Of a stretch of DNA of 64,000 nucleotides, positions 1 through 11,749 are shown one piece after another. Each line of letters begins with the position of its first letter. Position 1 is the stretch's first letter. Both the position numbers and the translations under genes were made by a program. The notes under the pieces were generated by a model. The model was not told where the DNA came from and did not search any database. It saw nothing but the letters and a program-made list of their open reading frames with translations. Source of the DNA: Limonium bicolor (taxonomy: Eukaryota; Streptophyta; Magnoliopsida; Caryophyllales; Plumbaginaceae); NCBI GenBank assembly GCA_023374045.1, contig CM041776.1:279991999-280055998 (forward strand), read 5' to 3'.

Positions 1-178
1 ATGACTAGGGAATTATTAATATAACTCAATTAATAATCTCTTACCAAAAATTCGAAAGAAGAAGACCACCTCGCCCTTGTCTTTAATCTAAAGGACTTCC
101 ATGTCCTGAATTAAGATTGAACCGACTTAAAGATGAATTGTGACGAAATAAAATATAACCAAATCTTGGGTTATAACA
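1..178. other. Unassigned flank left of the truncated LARD-1 LTR
   Basis: This stretch does not match the corresponding upstream part of either full-length LARD LTR in the window (around 9500-9675 or 20880-21050). Homology to LARD-1 begins abruptly at about 179. It is either another nested insertion or the edge of a deletion. No gene or terminal repeat is recognisable in it. Confidence 0.5.
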
Positions 179-2254
179 TTCCTTGTACACCAACATTCCT
201 AAACCTTAAACAAACTTCTCCAAGACTTTAGTACATCCCAAAAACGCTCATTGAATTCCTAGAACTTCCAAGATAATACCAAAGTCCTTGTATCACTCTA
301 AATCACCTTAATACATGTTTTCTTCCCAAGTAAAACATTTGTTCACCTTTAACACTTCCTAGTTCACCAAGACTTATTTAAAACACTTAGAACTTCTTAC
401 ACATTCTCCAAATTTTGCCATAGCTTCTCTTGTATATACTCACATCCAAACACTTAGGTTTTTACCTTATTTCATTCAAGAACACCTAAAATCCATCAAG
501 AACTTTCTCACACACATAACTTCACCAAATTTACACTACATCACGATATAGTGCATAAACTTAATTGCTTGGCACTTAGGCCCTTAAATAACATGGCTCT
601 TAGGCCCTTAAGATGCATAAATCATAAACACTGAATTTCCCACATTGTATTTGCCTTTGACCTGCAAATACACTCAACAATACATATGCCTTTTACTAAG
701 CGCTTGAGATCATTCTTCTAAGTCATTTTCCCTTGGCTCCTTAAATCATTTTCATAAGCAATATAAGCTCATTTCTCCTAAGACTTTAAACCAAATTAGG
801 TTAGCACATTTACCTCTTTTCCTCACAAACTTCTTTCTTGTTTCCTTGACTAAATTGGCAAGGCTTTTAGTTGCTTGTCAACTTCTAAACATTATACAAA
901 TAATATAATGAGTATACAAGCTTTAAGCTTCATCTCATTGTAAACCCTAGTTACATATATTATCTTAACACATTAAGGTAATCGTTTTACCTTTGGAATT
1001 GGAAGAGAGCTTGAATAAGTATCAAGAGAGGACTCCTCCTAGCCCTTGGAAGATTCAAATGAAGCTAAAACAAGCAAGGTAAAGACACCATTGTGAGGTG
1101 AATTTTCGGACAACACAAAACATGAAGGAAACATCATTTTTCTTTGAGTTTCCTTACCTCGAAGCAAAGGAGAACAATAATATGTGAAAAGGTGAGCTCA
1201 AGCTCCTCCCATGGTGATTCCTCTTGGCACCGAAATGGAGCTCTTGGAATTTTGAAAGGATAGGAATGAAGAGCTTGATGAGACAAAGAGAATGGTGGTG
1301 TTTGTTTTTGATTTGGTTAAGTGAGCTAGGAAATATTGACAATGGAAGATGGAGGTTGATGGTGGTGCTGTAGCAAACCGTAGAAGAGAGCAAGAAGGGA
1401 GGAAGAAGACGTGTGAAATAAAGGGAAATGAGGGAATGAAGATAGATTCTACTTTTGGAAGATATTATGTAATAAAGCAAATAGTAAGTTGCTTTAGTAT
1501 TTGTTATTTATTTGTTAACTTGCAAGGTGGTGACTCACCTCACAAAAACCGGCCCCCATCATTTACTTAGGGGTAGTTTGGTCTTAGTTGACCAATTAAA
1601 TTACTTATAACAACATATGTTACAACTAGCTTATTAAAGTTACTATTCACTAAAACAAGGCACATAGATGTGAAATTTTTGATTTCCCATTGATATAGAC
1701 TTCCAAATGTGACACTATATAGTACACATGTTAATTAAGGAGTAATGATGGACATTTAGCCATTCAAAACTCATTTACAAGACAATTTTCCAAAAACGTG
1801 CTTTAAGACTCCTTAAAGCACTTTTTGTGTTTTAACTTGTTTTCAAGCTTGGTTTTCTTTGGTAATTGATTTAATATGTTCATTAACATATTTATAAGGT
1901 ATAGGTATGACCATTAGGTCTTATACAAATTTATCCCAAGCTTAGAGCACATTTTTGCTCTTATTGACTTTAAGGTATTTTCTTGTGTTTTATTTGGTTT
2001 AACTGTCTACTAAGGTTTCCTAAGGACTTAATTAGCCTTATTAAATCATAATTGAATATTAGTCTTGGTAGGCCCTTTGGGTCCTAACCAAGTTCACTCC
2101 AAGCTTAGAGCATGTTTTTGCTCAAACTGTATCTTAGTGCTTTATTGCATTTGACTATGGTTTAAATTGTTCACTGATGTTTCTAAGGCACTTTTTAGCC
2201 TTTACATACCATAGTTTGATATTTAAACCACATATCAAGGTTTGGGGTATTTCA
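179..2254 (-). mobile_element. LARD-1 3' LTR, partial
   Basis: By eye this is about 99% identical to 9676-11749, with only scattered substitutions and small indels. On the plus strand it ends in GGGGTATTTCA, so the minus-strand LTR begins TGAAATACCCC. It is directly followed by the polypurine tract at 2255, which makes it the 3' LTR of a minus-strand element. The full LTR is 4.6 kb (see 7126-11749). The remaining 2.5 kb is missing or lies beyond the break at about 178. The small open frames inside are short and not shared with any protein family I know. Confidence 0.85.
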
Positions 2255-2292
2255 ATCTACCCCCCTTAAAAGAACTTCGTCCTCGAAGTTTA
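2255..2292 (-). promoter_or_regulatory. Polypurine tract and chromovirus-type 3' cassette of LARD-1
   Basis: On the minus strand the order is AACTTCGAGGACGAAGTTC, then TTTTAAGGGGGGTAGAT, then the LTR start TGAAATACCCC. A 'TTCGAGGACGAA' block followed by an AAGGGGGG tract is the usual end of plant Tekay/Del chromovirus internal regions, where it encodes Phe-Glu-Asp-Glu at the end of pol. The purine tract would prime plus-strand DNA synthesis. Confidence 0.8.
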
Positions 2293-3584
2293 CACTTCCC
2301 ACACATCTTGGATTAGAATACGGGGATTACTTATAGAAATAAAACTTCCACAGCCAAACACACTTTACATCACAACCTCGGACTTAATGGTCTGGGTAAC
2401 ACATTCACATCCATACATAACATAACATATTCACTTGATAACCTCGGACTCAATGGTCCGGGTATCTTAACAACATTTACACACACATAACAACCGTTAG
2501 ACTCTCTGGTCTTGGGTAACATAACAACATTTAGACACATAGGTCCCGATAACATAACAGCCTTTAGACACATAGGTCTATGTAACACAACACATTTAGA
2601 CTCATAGGTCTTGATAGCATACACTTTAGGAACTCAAGGTCAAAATAATATTTATTACACATACCACACAACATGTCATAGCATGTATAGCAATCAAAAA
2701 TATCTTTGATATACACTGTGATCCCGTAGAACCCGGTCGCGATGGACACCTTCCGTCCCCGTGCCTTTGGGAGATCAAAACAATCACTTAAATTTGAAAT
2801 TTTTCCTTGTGAGGTTAAGTAAGAAAACTTTAATTATGTAAAGTATTTATCGACGCTTTATAAATACCAATCCAAAATCCTTTTTGAAAACACATACAAC
2901 TCCAAGTCCAACTTATGGTCTTTACTTCTTTTCTTAGCGTGGTTATTTGTGACCACTTAAGGGGAGCTTCAAGAATCATCCAACCCTGATGTGATCAGCA
3001 TCAGTGTTGAACTATCCTTCCACCCCAATTTGTGTTCGGCTTCCCTTGATCGCATGCAAACCAAGTTCCACCTCCCACTTCATTTTCAAGCATCAATTAA
3101 ATCACTCATTTCCAATTTTCTATCTTTTTAATCATTCTAATCATGATCATAACATCTCCAAGGGATAGGACTTCGTCTATCAGTTATTTCCATACACTTT
3201 GATGTTGTTACCTAGGTAATCTTATTCTCACTAGGTTCTATGTCGGTATCATGCCCTTTCATGAATCACTATATAATATATATATACACATATTTTATCA
3301 AAATACAACACACCGTTTCACATTTATACACTGTCGGGGTTTGTTCCCTGGGAGTTTCTCTACTCCCCACACTTGTACTATCACACACAACTGTTAATAA
3401 ATCAACACACTTATCACAATGGTATTCGCATCATCTGTGCGCAATTACCACAATTAAACCATGAATGAATGTGTATGTTTACATAACATATATACACACC
3501 AATCATCAAAACAAATTATTTTGTGCTATGCAGAACATAAATCACGTACACTTGTACGGTAATACACACTAAGTGGTTTTGCGC

Positions 3585-3620
3585 TCTACCCCCCTTAAAA
3601 GGGATTACGCCCACGTAATC
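3585..3620 (-). promoter_or_regulatory. Second (internal) polypurine tract cassette of LARD-1
   Basis: The minus strand reads GATTACGTGGGCGTAATCCC and then TTTTAAGGGGGGTAGAGCGC. This copies the layout of the terminal cassette about 1.33 kb away, with a short inverted repeat upstream of an identical TTTTAAGGGGGGTAGA tract. It is conserved in LARD-2 at 15199-15235. It may be a central polypurine tract or a relic of an older terminal junction. Confidence 0.55.
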
Positions 3621-6600
3621 AATCGCTAAACATTGGCTTAAAATGTTCTGCCGTCGTGAAGTGTTTTAACTTCCACGCGGTCTATTACACAATGGATTCT
3701 GATTAGAGGATCTTAACCATATTGGCGGTTTAGTTCCTAAACCAAGAATTCTCATTGGAGTTTGTTTAAACTCTTAGTTGGTTTCGATTCTGGCCTGTTA
3801 GGCTTCTAGGCGTTAATAATTAGCCATTCACTCATGTTCGTTATTCATGTTGTACATTTGAATCACTGGTTCACTAGCGTCTGCTGCGCAACTCTGACAA
3901 CTGTAGGGCTTAGTTGCCCCATTTGTTATTCTTACTGTATTGTACATCCCCAATTGTCACCTTCATCTTGGTAACAATGGTTTCTCAACCGACGCGTGGT
4001 ATCTCTTACCGTTAGCGAATTCGGTGAGTTATAAACTTTCTATCTACTTCCATAATAATTGACTGTATATATTGTTACGTATTTCACACTGATTGACTTG
4101 TTTCCTTCCAACTTACTATCAGTTGAGGTTGAGCTACTACCTAGTGTGTAGTGCTCTCTCAGTTATTACCCAACATTTGGGGTATATTCTATACCAATAT
4201 TTGGTATTCAGTGCTATTGTTGTCACTTGTTCTTAATCGTGCCTCCACATTTGATTCTGTACATGTATTCTTTCATTGGTACGGCCTTGCATTTCCTATG
4301 CCTCGGCGATTATAACATTATTCCTCCACAATTAACATGTTTCCAATTCCTAGCTATCCCATTCGATCATTACTGCGCAAATGCAATACCAAAACACTCA
4401 GTCATACAGAGTGCAGAGGCGTAAACTCTTGACAGTAAATCTCTTATGCGACTCGCCATGGAATTCACACTGTGTTTCATTGAGATTCTGATCTCATAAC
4501 ACTGGCCACTGGCTTACTGCCTAGTTTGTTTGGTATCACTTACTATGCATCTCCACTGAGTTTAACTCATAACTGGTCTTATCTGCCACATTATTATTCA
4601 ACAATACTTATGCAACGGTCGCTTACTGCGCGCCGCGCTTATTGTATAACACTAACTTACATGGTATTTACTGTCGCATTAACTTCTACACATATACTTA
4701 CATTATTCACATTATGGTTCGTCATCATTTGGATGACTACCCAGTGCTCCTTGAGCGTTGCCCCTCACCCATTTAGCGTCCCACACGTACGGTGGTTGCT
4801 ATTAGACTTATTACCCTTCCGGTCTTCCCAAGTGGTAGTAACCATATTGGTCCACCCTTAACGTATTTCTTGAGCTTGGTTCACATAACTACCGCTCCAG
4901 CGGTTTCACAGTATCGAGAGGTATCCCCACTCTTAATGCAGTGGTTCGCTTACTACTTTATTCACTTATACAACATAAATTTCTGCAATCAATCTAATTT
5001 ATATAACATATCTGTGTTATGGCTTATAAGCCTTATCTGCCTTGAGCTGCGCTCATTATAGGCTGTCCACACATGTACTTCTCTGTACAACATTACATGG
5101 TTTAGTGGTAGTATTGGGCTCCGTGACAGGGTGTTGTATCACGCTTCCTTTCATGGGATGCCCCTTAGGATTTAGTCCGTCTCCTGACAACTTATGTCTA
5201 AACTGAGGGTTGTTTCAACCATTGTGTTTCTGTCATGCATTTCGTTCAACAATTGTTGATGCGAACACCTTCAAGGATTTCTCCTGGGTGTTGTTAAGTT
5301 ATGCCTTTACATCTGGTTCACACTTATTGGTACATTCCGTTAGCCACGCCGTTGCGTTTCAATTGATATTATTTCTTCTGCGAAGATCAACATTCCTTGT
5401 AGTGTAGGACTCATTCAAGGAGTTTCATCCCGTTCATGCACATTAATGTGTCCATTAGGCATTGTGTTGCCATGCACAGGTGGGTCTCTGTTCCAGCTAT
5501 CATGTTTATCCCTGAGGATCCTTAAGACATATGCGATGTCTTTACATTACAGTTAGTGCACTTCGCACCTCCTGACTCTTAAGCATTTTGTTGAAAGGAA
5601 TTCACTAATTCCAGTTCGTTAACTAACTGAGTTTAACTTAAACCATTCATTGTAATCCTTAGCTCTTGTTTGACTTATACTGCTGACCGTAGTACGGAGT
5701 CGACTACTTCCCATGTTTCGGACTCTACTCGTATACATATGTGGGGTACCCTACTGATACATTGCTACTTACCCAACTAACCCATAAGTAGGTCTGTCAG
5801 GCCCACAAGCTCCTATCGGAGTGCGGTCGTCCCACATTTCAGTTGGTACACTCGTAGTGTCCGTCACACGCCTAGGTGAAGTATTCTGTTGTCAACTCCC
5901 TTATATTGTCCCGTGACAATATTCATTCCATGCTTCCCGAACTTAATCGAGGGAAAGTTTATCCATTGTTGAATTCTTATCAACTGCCCTTGGTTTTACT
6001 GGTTTGGTTTAGAAGAAGGTTAGAAAGAAGTGTTGGTTTGAAAGAAAATCTGGTTTTTTGAAGAAAAGAGTTTGAAATAAATCTGAGTTTGAAAGAAAAT
6101 TTTCATGGTTTCACAACATCTTCTTATCTTAACCAAGTCTAGCTTCTTGCTGACTGGTGTATTTACAATTACAGAGGTTAGGCTAACAGGCCCTTCCACT
6201 GTTATGACGATCACATTTAACTTTATGGTACTTTACCAAGTACTTTGTAGTGGTTATAAATTTCCCGAACAGCCCTGTTATAGCAGCACTTGCTATGGCA
6301 AGTGCGCCATGCTAACTGGCTATCGGTTTAACACATACCGGTTGTGGTATTGTTTTTACCCGCACTATCATCAGTGGCCTTGTTGGCCCTCACTGATCTT
6401 ACTGTCTTGATAATAACTCCTCTAGGTGACTTCTCACTGTCTTCACATGATAATCATCAACTAGGGTGTTTCCCATTCTGGGAGACCCCCCCTTTTTTTT
6501 TGTATTGTTTCCTCTTCGTAGCCCGTTCCACGTATTTGTCGTGGTTACTGAGACTTGTCTCTTGTTTGGGCACTACGTTGTAGTTCCTTTGTCGGTTGGT

Positions 6601-7093
6601 ATACCGTTGGTGTATTATTTATCAACTGTGGTCCCGTAGACACTCGTCTAGGGTTTCATTAATCCATTTCTTGCCCGTTGCACTGCTGGTTGTTCTCGAC
6701 TGCTCGGCATGTCGACCCAGGTTGCCGGAAATTCTATTCTCCTACACACAAGATTCTTCATTCTTCGCTATTACATGCGGTTAACATTGTTCAGATGGAA
6801 ACCGTCTCTAGGATTCCCAGTTTTCGGGATCTACCGTATGACAGGTCTTCCGTACTCTTAGAGGTATTCAATAACAGCCAGATCGGGTATTCCCGAGTAT
6901 GAGAGGACTTTCATCTCTCTGGCGTTGTTTCCCAAGTTATAAAACAGGGATTGTGGAGGGCGGGAAGGATATAGTAGGTTTCCAGTACACACTGGTAATT
7001 CCTAACTAGCGTATCTCTCACGCTATCACTCAACCCTTAACCCAAAGTACTAAAATCCTAACTTGGTACTTCCTAAGCTCGGTAATTCAGTCA

Positions 7094-7125
7094 TCAGAGC
7101 GATACTTCACTCTGATACCACTTTT
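7094..7125 (-). promoter_or_regulatory. Primer binding site of LARD-1 (initiator tRNA-Met type)
   Basis: Plus-strand 7109-7120 reads ACTCTGATACCA, the complement of TGGTATCAGAGT. That is one mismatch from the standard TGGTATCAGAGC primer binding site. A 5 nt spacer (CTTTT) separates it from the LTR terminus at 7126. The adjacent CAGAGCGATACTTCACTCTG forms an inverted repeat that folds over the site, as in LARD-2. Confidence 0.85.
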
Positions 7126-10100
7126 TGTAACACCCCATCCAACAACAAACACATAACAACATTCTGTAGTGGAAAATATACTACTTCAAATTACTTAACT
7201 CGTTGGTGTTACACGCCGTTAACCACCCACGTGGCTAACAAGGCTATTACATAAACATTGTACCGGTCTGATGGACTAGATTCCCGAGCGACTACACATT
7301 ATTATCCCTTTCCATTAACAACAAAACATACACATACCTTCCAACTATACCGAGTATTTACAAACTGATGTCGATAACAATTTCGGTCTTACTACACCTA
7401 CTGTATATATATACAACTTAAATGATTACCCATGTACAACGACTACCCCGTCCTACTCTCGAACGGCTTCCAGCTCCTTGAACCTGAAATAGGAAAAGAA
7501 GAGAAAGGGTGGCCCCCAAGGGGCTCAGCACCTTTGCTGGTATGGTAATCCCGCAGCCCACATGCTACCGGGCCACGCACAACTAATTGTCGTCTTAGCA
7601 TGCGATTGATTTTATTTAAATCATGCATGTAACTTAAACACACAACAACATTTCGCCTCGAGGGGCTCAACAAATAGATAACACATCATTTGATAAGTCA
7701 CTCATGGTATTCATTACCCCTAGAGTGTTTCTCCTCTAATGGAGCTATCCTTAATAGACGACAACTACCCATTAATCGGGTTATCCTTAAACGCCTCTTA
7801 TCACAAACTGGGATTCATATCCATGATCCACATACTCCACATTTTACAACGTATAACATACACTACATAACAACACATAACAACACTTTTCACATTTCAA
7901 CGTGCACATAATAACATCGCAATAGATATTGCATCATAACAACAATACATAACATAACAGGTACGGTTCCCTTTTTAGAACCGGCCCAAACATAGTCAGT
8001 TCACTTGTAGCCTAGAGAATGTTGCCAGTCTCGTGATAAGCTCATTACATAACTCGTTACCGTCTCGTTAAATGAACGGATAACTTAACACAAGGTGTCT
8101 CGGATATAGTGATCCAAGCACACCGAACAAACATAACATAGTATGCCCCTGTGGCCTGACGTGAGTCAGTAAAATAGCCTTGGTTAAGCTAAAGGGAAGG
8201 TTGGAAACCAAATTGGAAAACAACCATAACATACAGAGAGGATCGAACCTGATATGACAACGACCCCCATACTCACACGCGTGGCCAGAACAGACCGGAC
8301 TCCTCACTTCCCCCGTTAGCACTTGTTAGAAGTTCAACATAGAACTTAATTAAACAATCAACATAGGGTTAAGTCTTGTTAGACACACACAAGGGAAGGG
8401 AGAGTCATACATTCACACATAAACATCACACAACATCACATAACTAACTCACGCATAGCCGTGGTTGGAACGTTCCTTAGGTCGGAAACGTTATCACCGG
8501 ATACCGTTCTCTTACGTTTACCTAATAGTGGTTAACTAGCCCTTCAAGCGCATTCGAGGTTACCGGTATCGGCACGTAAACATACAACACACAATAACGA
8601 CTGTAAACTCGTTTCATGATTTATCTTATAACGTGGCAAACACATAGAAAAACACATTGGCATACAAGCCGGTGTAATCCGGTAGGACACAGGTTGCAAG
8701 AAAACCATACCTGTCACCGGAGTCCACTCTATCATGTCCACTTATGTTCCTCGAGCAATTCTCGAATAACTGATAACATTACATGTACTTTTATTAACAT
8801 CGGGGTAACATAATTGTTTAAGGTCTAATACTCATAACTTACCCCCGTTAACTTAGTTAAATAACTTCACATTTTAACTTGTTTTACTTTTACATTTGAT
8901 ACAACTTTTCCCCCATTATATTGTCATTATAACTCACTTAACATGTCCTCAACAATCTTATAACATCATTACTTAATAATCCCCATCATCCTATAACCTT
9001 AAACAATGTTTTTGGTCCGACCGACCTTACCGACCGACCTTACACAAGGTCGGTCCATTCCAGAACACATTACCGTCAAAAATTCTACTCCAACCGACCT
9101 TGTAAGCTCGGTCGCATGTTCGGTCCATTCCCGAGAGTTTCTTCCCTTTGAAAATTCAGGCCCGACCGAACTTGCCAAGTCCGGTCCCATGTTCGGTCGA
9201 TTCCAGAAACTTAATTCGTACACAAAATACAAGCCCGACCGACCTTGCAAGTCCGGTCCCCAAGGTCGGTCCATTCCAGAAACCAATTCTCGCAGGGTAA
9301 ACTGGCCTCAACCGACCTTGCAAGTTCGGTCGCAAGTTCGGTCTGCTCCAGACCCTTATTTTCCATTGCTCATTTAACTCCAAACTTCACCTCATATATC
9401 CTAGTACACCCTAACCTCATTTGGGCACTTCAAACACACCTTAAGACATCCTTAAACACTCATAAAACTCATTTTCTAATTCCTTAAACCTTTACTCATT
9501 TCTTCCCAAAATTCCTAACACTTATGTTATTTCCTCCTTAGTTTTCCAAGTGGTGTTTCACGCCTATGATAACCACTATACCAAGGTGTTTCCTCTACAC
9601 CTTAACATCATCTCTCAAACTTCTTTTCTTACTAACTAAATCTCCTTTTTCACATCTTACCTAAACATCATTTCTTCCTTGTACACCAACATTCCTAAAC
9701 CTTAAACAAACTTCTCCAAGACTTTAGTACATCCCAAAAACACTCATTGAATTCCTAGAACTTCCAAGATAATACCAAAGTCCTTGTATCACTCTAAATC
9801 ACCTTAATACATGTTTTCTTCCCAAGTAAAACATTTGTTCACCTTTAACACTTCCTACTTCACCAAGACTTATTTAAAACACTTTGAACTTCTTACACAT
9901 TCTCCAAATTTTGCCATAGCTTCTCTTGTATATACTCACATCCAAACACTTAGGTTTTTACCTTATTTCATTCAAGAACACCTAAAATCCATCAAGAACT
10001 TTCTCACACACATAACTTCACCAAATTTACACTACATCACAATATAGTGCATAAACTTAATTGCTTGGCACTTAGGCCCTTAAATAACATGGCTCTTAGG

Positions 10101-11749
10101 CCCTTAAGATGCATAAATCATAAACACTGAATTTCCCACATTGTATTTGCCTTTGACCTGCAAATACACTCAACAATACATATGCCTTTTACTAAGCCCT
10201 TGAGAGCATTCTTCTAAGTCATTTTCCCTTGGCTCCTTAAATCATTTTCATAAGCAATATAAGCTCATTTCTCCTAAGACTTTAAATCACATTAGGTTAG
10301 CACATTTACCTCTTTTCCTCACAAACTTCTTTCTTGTTTCCTTGACTAAATTGGCAAGGCTTTTAGTTGCTTGTCAACTTCTAAACATTATACAAATAAT
10401 ATAATGAGTATACAAGCTTTAAGCTTCATCTCATTGTAAACCCTAGTTACATATATTATCTTACACATTAAGGTAATCGTTTTACCTTTGGAATTGGAAG
10501 AGAGCTTGAAAGTATCAAGAGAGGACTCCTCCTAGCCCTTGGAAGATTCAAATGAAGCTAAAACAAGCAAGGTAAAGACACCATTGTGAGGTGAATTTTC
10601 GGACAACACAAAACATGAAGGAAACATCATTTTTCTTTGAGTTTCCTTACCTCGAAGCAAAGGAGAACAATAATATGTGAAAAGGTGAGCTCAAGCTCCT
10701 CCCATGGTGATTCCTCTTGGCACCGAAATGGAGCTCTTGGAATTTTGAAAGGATAGGAATGAAGAGCTTGATGAGACAAAGAGAATGGTGGTGTTTGTTT
10801 TTGATTTGGTTAAGTGAGCTAGGAAATATTGACAATGGAAGATGGAGGTTGATGGTGGTGCTGTAGCAAACCGTAGAAGAGAGCAAGAAGGGAGGAAGAA
10901 GACGTGGAAATGAAGGGAAATGAGGGAATGAAGATAGATTCTACTTTTGGAAGATATTATGTAATAAAGCAAATAGTAAGTTGCTTTAGTATTTGTTATT
11001 TATTTGTTAACTTGCAAGGTGGTGACTCACCTCACAAAAACCGGCCCCCATCATTTACTTAGGGGTAGTTTGGTCTTAGTTGACCAATTAAATTACTTAT
11101 AACACATATGTTACAACTAGCTTATTAAAGTTACTATTCACTAAAACAAGGCACATAGATGTGAAATTTTTGATTTCCCATTGATATAGACTTCCAAATG
11201 TGACACTATATAGTACACATGTTAATTAAGGAGTAATGATGGACATTTAGCCATTCAAAACTCATTTACAAGACAATTTTCCAAAAACGTGCTTTAAGAC
11301 TCCTTAAAGCACTTTTTATGTTTTAACTTGTTTTCAAGCTTGGTTTTCTTTGGTAATTGATTTAATATGTTCATTAACATATTTATAAGGTATAGGTATG
11401 ACCATTAGGTCTTATACAAATTTATCCCAAGCTTAGAGAACATTTTTGCTCTTATTGACTTTAAGGTATTTTCTTGTGTTTTATTTGGTTTAACTGTCTA
11501 CTAAGGTTTCCTAAGGACTTAATTAGCCTTATTAAATCATAATTGAATATTATTAAGTCTTGGTAGGCCCTTTGGGTCCTAACCAAGTTCACTCCAAGCT
11601 TAGAGCATGTTTTTGCTCAAACTGTATCTTAGTGCTTTATTGCATTTGACTATGGTTTAAATCGTTCACTGATGTTTCTAAGGCACTTTTTAGCCTTTAC
11701 ATACCATAGTTTGATATTTAAACCACATATCAAGGTTTGGGGTATTCCA
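7126..11749 (-). mobile_element. LARD-1 5' LTR, full length (4624 bp)
   Basis: On the plus strand the LTR runs from TGTAACACCCC (7126) to GGGGTATTCCA (11749), so it has the TG...CA ends and short inverted termini of an LTR. The inner end abuts a primer binding site. The outer half, 9676-11749, matches 179-2254. The whole is alignable to the LARD-2 LTR but clearly diverged, with the promoter-distal half and a short-palindrome array (9014-9352) differing most. The size is far above most plant LTRs and in the LARD range. No convincing ORF is present. The next five bases (ATTCT) belong to the LARD-2 LTR target. Confidence 0.85.
9014..9352. repeat. Interrupted-palindrome tandem array in LARD-1 LTR
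   Basis: About five units of roughly 70 bp. Each has CCGACCTTGCAAG-like and CTTGCAAGTTCGGTCG-like half-sites, so CCGAC(C) and GGTCGG face each other across about 8 bases, followed by a GGTCCATTCCAGAA spacer. It can form repeated small hairpins. Analogous arrays occur at 20526-20784, 24185-24535 and 27823-27965. Confidence 0.8.

Larger units (their letters stand above)
2255..7125 (-). mobile_element. LARD-1 internal region, no gag-pol recognised
   Basis: This 4.87 kb region lies between the polypurine tract next to the 3' LTR and the primer binding site next to the 5' LTR. Both strands are full of stops and show no protease, reverse transcriptase, RNase H or integrase motif. It is nevertheless collinear with the internal region of LARD-2 (13819-18696), with long stretches nearly identical, for example around 5650-6000 versus 17200-17570. 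This fits a large retrotransposon derivative (LARD): LTRs over 4 kb around a conserved non-coding domain, mobilised in trans by an autonomous partner. An extremely decayed gag-pol is the alternative, but two elements decaying to the same sequence would be unlikely. Confidence 0.75.

Noticed and set aside
1154..1480. Minus-strand 108-codon frame, with a related frame at 10647-10972
   Set aside because: Inside both LARD-1 LTR copies, not conserved in LARD-2, broken between the two copies, and with no family resemblance.
3240..7254. Many plus-strand frames of 60-110 codons across the LARD internal region
   Set aside because: Opposite strand to the element, overlapping in different frames, hydrophobic AT-rich composition, and not preserved at matching positions in LARD-2.
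9006..9487. Frames on both strands over the palindrome array
   Set aside because: Translations of the tandem repeat units, which are open in several frames on both strands.
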